From the NCBI GenBank assembly GCA_026261815.1, contig JAMPIT010000258.1, forward strand, positions 6,687,501 through 6,751,500: a DNA stretch of 64,000 nt. Direction: 5' to 3'. Below are positions 32,626-46,147 of this stretch, piece after piece (the first letter of the stretch is position 1; every line of letters begins with the position of its first letter). The notes under the pieces are model-generated. The model had not been told where the DNA came from. It did not search any database and saw only the letters and a program-made list of their open reading frames with translations. Both the position numbers and the translations under genes were made by a program. Source of the DNA: Monarcha castaneiventris obscurior. Lineage: Eukaryota; Chordata; Aves; Passeriformes; Monarchidae.

Positions 32626-33056
32626 GTCAGTGCCAGCCGCAGTCGCCTGGGCGGGGGGAGAGGGGCAGCCCCCCTTCTCCAGGGGCTTCTGGCGGTAGAG
32701 GGGGCCTGGCTCGCAGTGGAGTGCGGAGACGGAGCCCTTCTCTTAGGGGAGACGGGGGGGAGCACCTCTGGTCGAGGGCACTGAGGTGGTGAAGGGACCG
32801 CGGCAGAGGCTCCTGCCCGGGGAGCTGTGACGAAGGGCAAATCCCTTCCCCTTGGGGGATGAGGAGCGTCTTCCCAGGGACGAGGTGGTCGTGGGGAAAG
32901 CTCCTTCAGGCAGGGAGAGAGGGAAGAGCCCGCCGTGTTCCGGCCCCTCTGTGGGGTGGAAGGTGCGAGGGCCAGAGGCCGGCTGAGCCGGCCGGCGCTG
33001 CGGGCTGAGCCCCGGCGGAGCAGAGGAGGAGGCGGATGCTGGGGCAGCCCGGACCG

Positions 33057-33113
33057 TGCTCCATCCTCCCGCACTCTGCTCCATCCTCCCGCACTCTGCT
33101 CCATCCTCCCGCG
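33057..33113. repeat. 20-bp tandem repeat, about 3 units
   Basis: The unit GCTCCATCCTCCCGCACTCT occurs twice intact, followed by a partial third copy, at the downstream edge of the AGBL4 CpG island. Confidence 0.9.
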
Positions 33114-34939
33114 CAGGGGCAAAGGTGGCGGTGGCGAAGAGCAGAGAAAACCGGCGGTGCAGAGGAGCTCCCCTTACACAAGAAACGACCGCCTGCGTGA
33201 ATTAGCATGGAAAAAAAAAATACGTGAAGTCTCAGGTCTGGAACTGAAACTGCAGCACAAGGCTGGTAGCTTGCGGGTTGACCTGCAGGTGCTGCTTGAC
33301 CAGTCTGGGAGGTGTAAAGTACCCGGAGGCGGCAGAGGGACAGCGAGCAGCACATCTGACAGCTCCCATCCCTTACACTGTTACTGAGGATTTCTTTAAG
33401 GAAGGTGCCAAATGTTGTTCTTCCTATTCAGGATGTATTAAAAATGGCTTTAACTGTGTATGTGAGATAAGTTTGTCTGTAAAGCTGAAGTTTTGTCTCT
33501 CCTTATAAATGATAAGGCCCCTCTAGGTACAGGGGTCTTTCCTGTTGTAACAAAACACAGTTAAGGTCTTTTCCAATCCGTGTGAAAACGAAAGCTCCCA
33601 AAATATGTTATGAAAATTAGAGATACTAACATTTGGAGGATGGAACAAAGATGACAGTTTTCCTGAATATTTAATCTCCCAAAGCACCATACATAAATTA
33701 TTTGGGTTCCTGAACCAGGAGTTCATTTTCCCAGCCTGCTGTGTAAGCTGCTGCACCTCTGCTTTTCAGCCTCAGAAGTGGCTCCAAATAAATATGCATT
33801 ATCCATAGAACTGATCTGGGATTTTGGGCCACTTAAGGTGAAAAAAGTGATAAATATGTCAAATGCTTGTAGTGTTCTGGGAAATGATACACCGGAGTCT
33901 ACATCTAAGTGGATTGTCCATAAGGTTCTTGAGTTCCCTGTATTCAGCCATACTGTTTATGAACCCTTGGAAAAACACTGTGAAGTTTATTGTGTGTTGT
34001 ACTTGTCCATGAGGCAGGTGATTATTTTCATCGTCTGCACTGCAACACTGTTAATCAGCTGATCAACTCTGCCTGAGCTGTGAGCTGGGGAACTGATCTC
34101 CAGTGGCCATTTGACTCTATCAGCTTTCCTGCCTACCCCGTGTGCCCTTGTCAGTAACTTCAACATGGAATGTAACTTTCATACTATTTCCAGAATAATT
34201 TACTCTTCTGTTGTGTTCTTTGCTGTGTTACTTAAACCTGCAGCTTTACAGTATTTGCTTTTTAATCTTAACCTTATCCAGAACTTTTCCCACTTCTGAC
34301 CATTGCACCTGACTAATTGATGATTTTCTCATAAATGTTGTGTTTCAGCTTGTGCTGAATTCATGTTTAGTTGCACATCCTGATAGATGTCTGCTTGAGT
34401 TTTACAATGCTTATCTGGCCATTTTGCAAGTTTAATTTGCAGGTCCTTCTGTTTTGGAGATAAGGAATTAAAAATGCAAAGAACCACAAAGGTAGGGAAA
34501 AGACCCAAAACTCTCAGAGAAAAGGAAGCAAGCTTGTGATCTTGGCCCACTTTTAAAAAAGGTCATGGAAACTAGGCTGTGGGAAAAAAAGGTGGGGTGA
34601 TTTGGATTTTTTCTGACTGTCAGCTGACACTAAGTCGACAGGCAAGTTCTTTCCTTGGCAAATCCCTCCAAGAATCTATTTTTTTTCTCTCTTTTACTGC
34701 TGGGTGACACTGCCACTGTTGTTGAACACAATTGGGGAATGTTCCTGTTGCATCCTCACTGCTTAGTGTGTCTTCATCATGTGTGAGGTCTAGAGCAGTC
34801 TTTAGGAGATACAGGAATCTAGCTCTGGAACCTGCATTTTGCACTAATGCAAGGAGCATAAAGCCATTACAGAAGGACTGAACATTGTTCAAACCATATA
34901 AATCAATTTAGCTGGTGTGAGTATATTATACTTGCTGGG

Positions 34940-34982
34940 TGTTTGGTTTTTTGTTTGTTTGGTTGGTTGGTTTTTTTTTTTA
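34940..34982. repeat. T/G-rich simple repeat
   Basis: Imperfect GGTT/GTTT units run into a T homopolymer. Confidence 0.8.
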
Positions 34983-37946
34983 ACAGCAACATCATGTTTT
35001 CAGTCGTGGATCAGAAAACACAAGTAATAACTCTCATCATCTCATCTGCCCATCTTCAAATACTGATTGTTATTTGCAATTTTTGCATAAGGAAACTGAG
35101 TTACAAAGAAATTGAAGGTGACTTATCCATGCTTTATAGCAGCACAGATTGCTGTGATGGACCATTCTTTACTGATTTAGTTCAGTAACCTGGGTTTGAC
35201 AAGAGTCGATGTCAGAAAAATTACAGTGTGCACTTAGATGTGATTATAAAAATTAGGTTTCTTTCTAAAAGTTATAGTGAATTATGCATATCTAGGATAC
35301 TTATGACCCCTCTAAACTATTAGTTTTGAAAATATAATTTGTCAAGACTTTTTGTATATTAATTATACTTTATGGAAAACATATTTTTATAATGTAAGAA
35401 TTTTTCTTTTCAGTTTTATTCATATCTCCTTCTATTATAGGGAAGTAAATCTGTTAATCTGTTTTATACTGGTAATTATTCTTACTGTTTCCCTATATAA
35501 AAATCTTTTCATATTCCATTCCTTTTCCCTGGAGAAGATTTTTGTTTCTGTTTCTGCAAAATTTTAAACTTTTTTTTTTTATTGGGAGGGGGATTAGAAC
35601 ACACAGAATTTCACAAAACGTTTCAGAAGAGGGATTTCCATCCGCTTTTATTATTGTGTTAGGCTCAGCATTATTTTCTACATCATGCTTTCAGCCAATC
35701 TGTGTATTTCAAGTAAAATTGAGACTTAATGTGGAAGGTAGATTATCTCACACCTGTCTAGTACAGAGTTCATATTCTGCTGCTATCCTCACTGGACTAG
35801 TCAGACATCTGCTCTAATCCATAAACATAGTTTCTGTATTCTGATGTTTGGTTAGAGTGCTGCAAAGTACTTCACTTTACTCCGAATTAATCATTTTCCC
35901 ATTCTAGTTATCTCCTTAGTCCTATCTTCTTTCTTCAAAGTGTTTAAATCAGCTTTTTTCAGTAAACTCTGAATTTGTATGCTTTCCTGTTTGGTTTTCC
36001 AGGCTGAAACCTTCATGTCTCAAGCTGGGAAACCAACTTAAAAACAACGTAAATCTTCACAAATGAAGTCTGCAGGAGGATGAAAGTGATTGAGTCTAGT
36101 TAGTTACTCTCAGGAGCTTGTTGGTTTGACTTCCAGTTGTTCTGCTCAGCTGACCTTGGTGTCATAAACCCCTGGAAGATACAGGATATGGGAAAACAGC
36201 CACTTTAGTTAAGTTCCATAAAAACCCAGATGAATGTCATTTTTCCAGTTCTGTAGCAAAGAGGACATTTTAGCTTCACCAAAGAAGGTTTAGGAGTAGG
36301 TCAAAGTGAGGACAGAATGCCTGTATTTGCTGATTTTTTTGACCCATGAACCAGATGAAAGTATTTTCCAAATTAGGATTTCACTAGTTATCTCCTTCTC
36401 CCCAGGTTTCTGTTCTAGGCATCTGTATTGCCTTCAGAGGACTTGCATCTGGAGACCTGAATGATCAAAAGGTGCAGGTTATCTCTTGAGTTCTGTAATA
36501 GTTTTCTATCTGAGGCAACTGCGTATTAGCCTGGATTGACAGTTCTAATATGTGTTATTCCACAGTTGCTAGTCATTTTGTGGGTATTAGTATTTCTGGT
36601 ATTTCATTGTGTCATCATCACTGAAATCATAGGGAAAGCAAGAAAAGGCATTTACTCACAGTACTGGACAGGCTATAAATAAATGTGTTTAGACCAAAAA
36701 TCCTTGTTATTGCAATAAACAGGCTTCCCAGCTGAATGTGGAGTTTTTTAATGTTTATTTACATGTCATGGTCGGTACCTTGCAGAGTGGTGTTGAGTCA
36801 CATTTCATGTCAAGAATGGTTGGAATTTTCAAAATGTTCACAGCTGGGCTGTGACCTGGCTTCAGGAGGAAAGCTGCAAACCACTGTTGAATGCTCAAAC
36901 CCCAACCAAAGTTTGTGAAGTAATCAGTGTTCCTGAAACAATTAGTGTTGAGATCATTATTTCAGAGATCAGCAAGTGAAGGGGCCAATAGAACAGCTGT
37001 GTAAATTCTGCTGTATTTTCTAATTGATTTTAATGTGATAGTGCTGAGCTGGATTGTTTTGAAGATAGCTTTTGATTATTCTTTCAAAAAGGAATTGTTA
37101 TTCTTTTAAAAATATTTAATCACATATGGTATGACAACATTCTAGTATCAGGAACATACTGCTTTCTTTTCAGTGGCCTTAATTATTAAATAAAAGCCAA
37201 ACTAAATAAGAACATAATTTATTTGTCTTTAGATATAGTCTTTTTTGGTAACTGGAACTTCTAATTCGCTGGTTTTATCATGAGGAAATTTAAAATAGAA
37301 GAGATCAGCTAATTACTTTAACAATATTATTTAATCTTGGTCATTAAAATAACACTGTACCTCAGCGGTACTTCTGACTCTCCAGGTAAACTTAATTTTT
37401 TCTATTGAATTAACCTTTCCTAAATGATTTCTGAATTTTAAAATGTATACAAACAGCAGAGCTTATTTTGTTATATACACCACTAACCTGTAAACATAGC
37501 TGAATCCCAGTGTTTGGGAAAAGACATTGCAGCCTTTATGCTGAAAGGGATCTGCCCATAATATCCTCCTATCACCATGAGGAGGCTTCAGACGTCAGTG
37601 GAAAACTGTGTGGAGACTGGGCCCAGCCTTGCAGATGTTCACACAGCAGAAAGAGCTGTTTGCAGTTGTTTATAAAATGCTGCAGGATGGATTTGTAAAC
37701 AAAGCTAAAATGGGTTTTGTTCAATAAAGACATTTGCCAGAACTTAGCAATAGCATTGGTACATTTCAGCCAGAGCAGTTGGACATCCAGGGGACATTGG
37801 AGAACGGTTTCTTAGTAAATCTGAGGCACTTTGTAAGACCATTAACTATTTCAGTTTTTACTGTGTAAGTTGAAATATTAGTTGAAGTTCTATATAGAAA
37901 TTAACTCTAGTCACTGCAGAAAGATATTATAGTGATCATTAGACTG

Positions 37947-37971
37947 ATCAGCCTACTATCAGTAGGCTGAT
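37947..37971. repeat. Perfect stem-loop, 11-bp arms
   Basis: ATCAGCCTACT and its exact reverse complement are separated by three bases. It lies in AGBL4 intron 1. Confidence 0.9.
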
Positions 37972-40900
37972 ATTCAACTAATTTCCAGCATTTTTCAGTT
38001 ATCCAGTGGAAACAATCCCCACTAGAAAAATTCATCGAAGAAAAGCTGCTAATATATTTTTGGTACTTAAAGCTTTGATCATATTTTTGTTACATAATTT
38101 TCCATATAAGGAGACCTGAGAAATACTAATGAAGGCTTTATACAGCCAGAAGATATAATTTCAGAAACAGAAAGAAACAGGAATGTGTTGGGTGTTCCAG
38201 TTGCCATTTTTGAATGGTTTACCATTTCCTAGCCATGTTTCATACATTTTTTTCTTTGACGAATAATCAAAGCTTTGAAAAGTTACTTACCTCAAGCCTC
38301 CCAACGTTTTTTCTTTCAGTGAAGTTCAAAGCACCCTATTAATTACTAGCACTTGTGAGAGGAGGCTTTTGAATTTGTAAAAAGTAAAATGAGACATATT
38401 GAGAATTTTAATAGGTTTTATACTGAAATTTGTAAAACAGAAGTTTCTGCAAGTTTCTTTAGTGTGGCTGTCACTGCTTTTAGTAGGCAAAAGTCTCATG
38501 CAAAAAAACCAGATTAACCTCAGAATGCATTTATGTGGCCTACATTGCTTTTCTGTTTTTGGAAATTGAGCTATATAAATTTAATACTCAATAAAATAGG
38601 TTTTTAAAGTCATCTCCCTGTGTTACAATGGAACCAGTTTGATCTCTACATGGGGCCACTAACAGGACTGGGAACTCAGATCTGCAGCACCAGCCTGTCC
38701 TCCAGGCAGGACACCTCACACAGTAGCTGTCAGCTGCCGCAGAAGAGATGGACAACTTGTCTACGCTGGGAAATCTTTCTTCCTCCTCTTCCTCTTTCCT
38801 CCTGAGTAGGCACAGAAGTCACAGAGAGAAATGGCTGAATAGTCATTGTTACCTTTTTTAATGTTTTTTAATAAAGACCTCTGATACCCTGGTAAGAGAA
38901 GGCAGCAACCCCTGGATAAACAAGGTGCTGGAGGACATGGAGAGGAGTTTGTGCAGATGTTTCCTGCTGGTGTCACTGAGATGCAGCCGTGCTGCTTTGC
39001 TCACAGCCGTGCTGCTGGATGCAGAGCAGCTCCAGCACACCCACCTGGGTGTGTGCATCATGCTACATCAGTCTTGTTTCTGGAGGATTGATCGTGCTGC
39101 CCTTTTCCAGAACGATGTGAATCTATAGAAACCAGCTTAGATTTCTCAAGTGATCCTCCAAGGTAGTTGGCATGCAGAGCCTTGATGCAGAATTGCCATG
39201 TTTAGATTGCATTGTACCTGATAAAATAAGTTCTAGGCTCAAGCTGTGTCTGCCATTAATCTATAATAGAGGAAAATCAATTTACAAGTAATTGAGAGTT
39301 GGTTATGGATACACATCATTGTATCCCATATCCCAGCTTCCTTGTTACATTGTCCCCACAACTAATTTTCTTGACTTTGCCACAGAGGCCAAGCCTGCCA
39401 TTTAAGAAGTGCTATACTTGTAACTCAGGATTTTTCCATATGTTTTTTTGAAGTAATTTTACTATTTTTATGTTGAAATGGTTTGGAAAACTTCTCTACC
39501 AAAATAATAATGACTTCCATTTCATTTTGTCGCAGGCTCTCAAACTCAGGATGTGGACTTTAGTATTAAATCTAGGGCTCTCATCCTGCAAATGTTTGGC
39601 AATGAATTTGATGTATTTGTGTATAGTAAATGCTTTTTGTGATTGGTTCTATTTTAGGATAAGTAACATATGAAGGTTAGAAACTAAAACTTATATGTTC
39701 TGATACATATATTTTCTAATACGTATGTATATCCCTATTCTCTCAGTATGGTAAACTGGCTGATTTCATAGTTTCATTGTGTCAAAAATCAAGCATAGAA
39801 AAGGGGCTGGGAGGAAAAAGTAGTTGTCTTAAATTATTATTATTAGATGAATAAGCTCTCTAATGACTTCATTTGCCTACTAATTCGTAGAGCTGTTTAT
39901 TTAGCAGTGGATCTCACAACCAAGAGTGAAAACTGACAAGATTTTCCTTTTACATTTTGTTTCATAAGCACCTTGAAAAATGTGTTGAATTTCAGTCTCC
40001 ACTAAAGCAAGTGGAACATCAGTTCCCGTGAATCACCAGAGCAGAGCAGCAGGAATCCATTGCAAAGAGAGCCCTTTTGGATTCATTGCAGCTCTGCTGA
40101 TGTGTTTTCATTTGCAATAAGCAGCAGAGTCACTGTGCTATTACAGTGAACTTCAGCGCTGGGAAACCTGGCAAGTGACTATCAGGATTTCATGCATATA
40201 AAATGCAGATGAGGTAGTATGATGCATTTGATTAATGAAAAATTCCTCAAATAACCTATACAAATGCAAAGGCAGCAGCATTATTTCATGGGAACTGTCC
40301 ATGTGAAATAGGATTGTGAGATAAACTTGTCTCTGTACTACTTCCCTCCACCCAAAGCCTGTGGTGCTCCAGAATAGCAGATGTTTTGTACCTAGGCACA
40401 ATACCACTATATCTGCTGGTTATTTTATTTCTGAGTGGTGCAAATAATCAGTGATTTGATCTCAGAGCTTTCTCTGTGTAAGCCTTCTTGAAGGTGGAAT
40501 TTTGGCTTGTGTTCTGAATATTTGAAATATTTTGTATGCATTTCATATTCCCATAAATATTGTATCAACTTAATATTTGCTTAGTTAAAAACCTGCTGAA
40601 TATGCTGTATTAGTTAGTAGTGTTCTCTGTAGTTTTATTCCTGTTATGTTGCTGATGCAAGACAGTTAATAGATCGTTTGTTTTTGCTGACATATTTTAT
40701 GTTAGAAAATGGGAATTCTGAAACAATATTTAAATTTTTTTTTGCAATACAGTACTTTGAATAAAATAAAACTGCAATGATCTAATTGTTTGAAATGAAA
40801 TACTAGATTATGTTCTTAAATAAAGGGAATGTGAGTGGGCAATGCTTGGATCAAAGAAATTCTCAATGGTTTGAAATACTACTTTTTGGAATGGACTGTT

Positions 40901-41739
40901 TTGGAAAGTAGGGGGAAATGCTATTCTAAATGAAGAAGTTAAAGGAGTTGTTTCAATGAGTAATTATAACTATGGCAGTAATTAATAGTGTAATTGGTTT
41001 CAGCAACCTGAGGGAACAAATTATTTCAGAAGCAGTACTGAAATGCCCAATTTATTTAAAATATGCAATGGCAAAGAAGAGTGTAACTCGAAAGTGAGGA
41101 AACTGTATATGAAACTACTGCTGGCTTAAGTTAACTGGCAGAAGACATCCCTACATCCCTAAACAACAGGTGAATAGGAAGCGAGAGCCAAGGAAAATAG
41201 CAGTTTAACCCAAAGAAGGATACATGAATTATGGTATGTAATAACCAGGATGGAAATTGTCTGTGCACCAAGGTTGCCCAGTTTCCAGTTACCATACTCA
41301 TGATGAAAGCCCAAGCAGCTGCAGTGACCACCTTTCTTCCAATCCCTTGGGAAATGCAGGGTCTTGAAGAGAGAGATGGTGCTTCACAGAGCTGCTGATG
41401 TGTTCCCCCACAGGATTTTGTGCCTACCCTTGGGCCCTCATGGAAGGCCCAGTTTCCCACCCCATTCATTACCACCATAATGATGTTAGTGATTGAGTCA
41501 GGAATTGAACTGGAGTCTCCTGAACACTTGAATTAGTGATAATCAAATAATTTTTTTTTAAATTTGGACAAGTGCATCTGCAAGAAATTTACAGTAGTCG
41601 CACTTTAGGTATCAAAAAATCAAAATAGCTGTTTAACAGTGGATTTGTTGTAGTGCCACAGCTGACCTGTGTTGAGGCTCACCAGGCTGATTGCTTTTGA
41701 AGAATAGCTGAAAATGAGATAAAAGCCCTACCTAAATTA

Positions 41740-41821
41740 GAAAGCACAGCTGTATTCCCTCCGTGCTAACCCTGGAATAAGAAGGCACAGCTGTATTCCC
41801 TCTGTGCTAACCCTGGAATGA
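41740..41821. repeat. 41-bp tandem duplication
   Basis: Two adjacent copies of a 41-base segment containing GCACAGCTGTATTCCCTC, differing at about three positions. The low divergence implies a fairly recent duplication. AGBL4 intron 1. Confidence 0.9.
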
Positions 41822-44800
41822 TGTCCATGATACAGCTTGCTAGCTCATAGCATCACAGCTATGCTGTCTCCCTTTGGCCTTCCAGGGATTCAGCAGATCC
41901 ATGCTTCCACAGTGTGGCATAGGCATTTCTTTAAATATAAATTTGGAAAGTTCCTGTTCAATCAGCAGACATAGTAAGACATGAAAAGTGCCAGGAATTT
42001 GGCATGAGCAGGCGAATTTTCATAAACAGAAAAAGTGCTGTTTATGTGTTCCATACTTGACCTTGCTGATATTCTTGAAAGACTTCCATGGTACTTCATA
42101 CTTGGTATTTTTAGGAGTTGTCTTTTGTGGACAAACATTTTGAATGTGATAGTCAGGGCTGAGGAGTCTGAAAACTAGGACAAGAAATAAAGCCTTGGCC
42201 TTTTGTAAAAGCTGAAATCAACCTACTTCCCTGTGTTATCAGGAGTATTTATTACTTATTGAGTCTTTTTCAGTTTCCCAGCTGAGAATCAGTTGGTCCC
42301 AAAGAAAGGTGACACACAAAGTTGTTAACTTGGAGAGATTAAACTTTGTTACTCACTGAAGGCTATATAATCTTGGGTCAGGGTCATTGCATTGGTTGCT
42401 ACATATAAGATGCTTTAGTTGCATTTAGCTTGCCTCAATGTGAGTTATCTTTAGTTTAGAAATTTATTTTGGCATGACTTCTTCCAGTTATGCTGTCAAG
42501 TCTAAGTGAGATAACGCGCTTTTGTTAAATCAATGCCTCACACAGCTGTTGAAACATGGGTACGTACGTATCATCCAGGACTATATATGGATATATACAT
42601 AGCAAATCTCTATGAATCTCTCCTTCCACTTCCTCTATCCTCCCTCACATATAACACAAACCCAGGTATATAAAAGCTGATTGGTTTCAGTATTAAATAG
42701 CATGGGAAATGTTTGCAGCATTTTAGGATGGTACCAGCAAATACTAGTGAGTAACTTCAACCACCACCATCTTTTTCCAGTTTTGTGAGTAATATCAAGT
42801 TTTGCCTTTACCTGAAATTTCCTCCACTACAGTTCCAAACCCTGCAATTGCCTGCCTGCTTGACTTGGTATTTTTTGCAGGTCACATGCCCTCCTTTTCT
42901 TTGGGAAATCAGTTGCATACAAATTTCAGAGAGACATGGGATGCTACAGAAGAGTTTCACTCCTTGAAGTTCTGTAGTACACAGGGGATTGGCTTTCACT
43001 CTTCAGTTCTTTTCCTGCCTCAGAATCCCTAGACACAGAATTTCCCCTGGAATGGTAGGAACACCCCCAAATTTTTTTTCTTGACGCAGAACTTGAATTC
43101 TTGTGTACTCTTTGACTGGTGTTTCAGCATCTCCTCTCATTCATGTGCAGACCTAATCCTCTGAGCTGTGCCTTATTTCCCAGAAAGGGTGGGCTTGCTG
43201 ATACTGTGACTTTTTTGCAGATGCAACTCTGAGGACTAATTCTGCTCAATAGCTATTATTTTCTTTTTTCTCTGCTAGCTGGTGTTGCATATTATGTACT
43301 AATTTTTGTTTTACTGTTTATATGTTTTATGCTTTCTTTGATGTGTTTTTTTTACTTAAATATTGCTACTATAGCAACTGTTGCATCATGTGTTACCTTT
43401 GATATTATCAAGATACCAAATTCTTGTTAAAAAATAAATGATATGTCATTACAGTCACTGATCCTTACAATGTTTTTAAATAAACATCTTTTCAGTTAAT
43501 GTATTTGGTACAACTGTATTTTTAAGTTTTTTGGTTTATTTTTCATTTGTGGTAGAATTTTAGCTTAGAGCTTGTAAGTGCAGTAAAAAGATTAATGGGT
43601 TTTTTTTTTCTTGCTTACTGAGTTCAAACCATTAATTGCTTTTTAAGATTTTCATTAGAAAAATCTGTTCATATCTTCTTGGACACTTTGGATTTCACTA
43701 AAGTGATACAGAAAGTTCCATTGCCATTTGTCTCTAACAGAAAGGTATATCCTTGGGGATAGCCCACATTGAGATAATAAATGAGTAGTCTTGAAATAAA
43801 GCTTTTAGGTTGAAGATTGGAAACAAGTATCACGTATGAAACAAGTGCAATTCCACACAAGCTGACTTTTTCTATAAACTCATTAGACAATGCCAGCCAA
43901 TGGAGTGAGGAGTCATTGTGCAGAGCAGTATCTGTCCACCAGGTATCTTCAGCTGCATGTTCTTCATTGGATTTTGGACAGGAGCTATGGTTGACCTTGG
44001 ATTGATAGTTGTATTTTTGTGTGGATCCGGTCTTTCTAAAAGGACTAGGTAGAGGAGATTTCTCATCACCTTTTCACACTTGACCAGCCTGGCGGTTGAT
44101 GCTTTGCTTTGGGCTGAGTACCTCATGTACCTTTTTGTCCCACTTGCCTTGGGCTTTCTGCTCAGTATATTGCAGGCAAAGTCCTTTTTGTGGTGCCACC
44201 GAGCCTTTCGTAGGCTCCCCACTTGTCACCATCTTTAGTGATCATTTTGCTTTACATATTTGCATATAAGAACAAGACTTTTCCACTCTGAGCTTTGACT
44301 CAGACACCTATTCCACACCTTCTGCTAGAGTAAAGCAGTTTGGGTACGTGTATCTGAAGAAGCATGAGGTATTTAGATCTACTTATGCTACTAACCCAAA
44401 ATAAAAACTAATGGTGGGTTATCTAAGCAGTTGTGTTAAGAAGGTTGAAAGGTAATATTGTCTGGTAGCCTCTGTAGAAAGAGTAACTTGTGCAATTAAA
44501 TTAAAGACCCAAACAATAAATTACGTTTCCTTCCTATTATGCGACCCACCAGAAGCTCTTTCAAGTCCATGGCAGTGAGATTGCAGTTATTTCTCCTGAC
44601 TACTTTCAGAACCTGTGCAAAGCTGAGAATTTGCCTGATAATCTCTGCTAAACTGCAGTTCATCTTTACTTTGCTTGTTTTCTTGAATATGAATATCATC
44701 TCACAGTTTGGAGACAGACTTGACAAGCAGTCTGTTGGTCAAACCGTAGGAGGAAAGTAATTGAAGAGACAATTGCTGTAAAGCTGCTTTATCTCAAATT

Positions 44801-46113
44801 TGGTTTTTAAATGACAACACGATGTTACTATTTTTTAGAACTAGACCAAGCTGTATGACAATGTCTTCGTGTGGTAACCAACATTTAAAATATGACCTTT
44901 AAAATAGGTAATGGTGACAGAATGGGCACAGTACCCCAATGTGAGGCAGCAAGTGTGGCTGCTACCATGCCAGGTATTGTCTCAAACCCTGGTATTTGTA
45001 GTCTAAACATATTTTTTTCCCTTTCTTTTCAGATCACAGTGCCTGTGATTTAAGTACATTTCAGATTGACAGCACTCTGCAGTATGTTTAGATTCTCCGG
45101 GTCATGCCCAAGCCTTGCTTCAGGATACATGGCTGTGAAGATCAAAATGACAGTTGTGTTTTCTTCTTTTTCTTAGCATTTTTAAGTCAGTGAACCTGGA
45201 ATTCTGAGTTCCTGACTGCTGCTTCCTGTAGGATTTTTAGAATGGCTACAGAGCATTTAGAAGTCATAGCAGAAATAGCTTGTCTTCCTGAATATCAGTA
45301 TTTCTGAAATCTGATGATTAAAATGATATAAAAGCTTTTATTAAAAAAAAAATGTCAAAGAATAAGAGAACATAAGCAGCTGTTAGGACTACAGACTTAT
45401 ACTAAATGCTATCATTTACAAGAATTTTGGTAAAATGACATTGTTTCCAGGTTTGTGGAGCAGACACTGTTATTGGCATAACCTTCATAAATGCTACTTA
45501 GCCGAAGTGTGAGTTGAGCAGTGTTCTTCTGGAGACTTGGTATGTTTTGGAGCTAATAGGAGTTGCTGTTTGTCATCTGAATGAATTCTTTTTTTTGCAA
45601 ACTGTACTGAGAGTTCAGATTCACTTCTTTGTATGTGTTTCTATTAACAGCACTGCTCAAGGCTGATGGAGCTTTTCTCCTGGAATTCTATATGCTATTT
45701 TCCTAGGATACCTGGAAACTTTTCATGGTCCCTGGATGATAGGAATCTGGCTGTTAGGTCTTTACACCATAGATGTTTTCAGCAGCAAAATGTATCCTAA
45801 TTTTATTCTAAAATAAGGATCTCATAAGAGAATATAGGGGTATCTTGATGACATTTGTAATATTTAAAGGAAGACTTTTAAAAAGCTCCCTTGTACTTAT
45901 TGTAGGTTTTCGTGTTACCTCACCTTTCTAATTGGCTGTTGTTGTTAGGCAGTGTGATTAGAAGAATGATGCAGGTTTTCCAGGCAAATTCCCTCTATAT
46001 TTTTCCATGTCTGTTTTCATGTAGCTGTGCTCTCCTACCTAATGTAGCATGAGGGTAGCTGCTGGCTGCTAACTCTGTGGGTTCTCAGGTTTGGCACATC
46101 TGGAAGCTGGGCT

Positions 46114-46147
46114 CGTTTACTTTCTAAAGTGTTTACTTTCTAAAGAG
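46114..46147. repeat. Short tandem duplication
   Basis: GTTTACTTTCTAAAG is repeated in tandem with a near-identical neighbour (TTTACTTTCTAAAG). Confidence 0.8.

Larger units (their letters stand above)
32005..33180. promoter_or_regulatory. AGBL4: CpG island, AGBL4 promoter
   Basis: Dense CpG sequence surrounding AGBL4 exon 1. It has multiple GC boxes, an X-box just before the start codon, and a short 20-bp tandem repeat downstream in intron 1. It also gives rise to a 457-codon antisense open frame that is a compositional artefact. Confidence 0.85.

Noticed and set aside
31749..33122. 457-codon open frame on the minus strand
   Set aside because: It runs through a CR1 tail and the AGBL4 CpG island and is antisense to the real exon 1. 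Its Pro/Arg/Ser-rich content is what CpG-rich DNA gives in any frame without stops.
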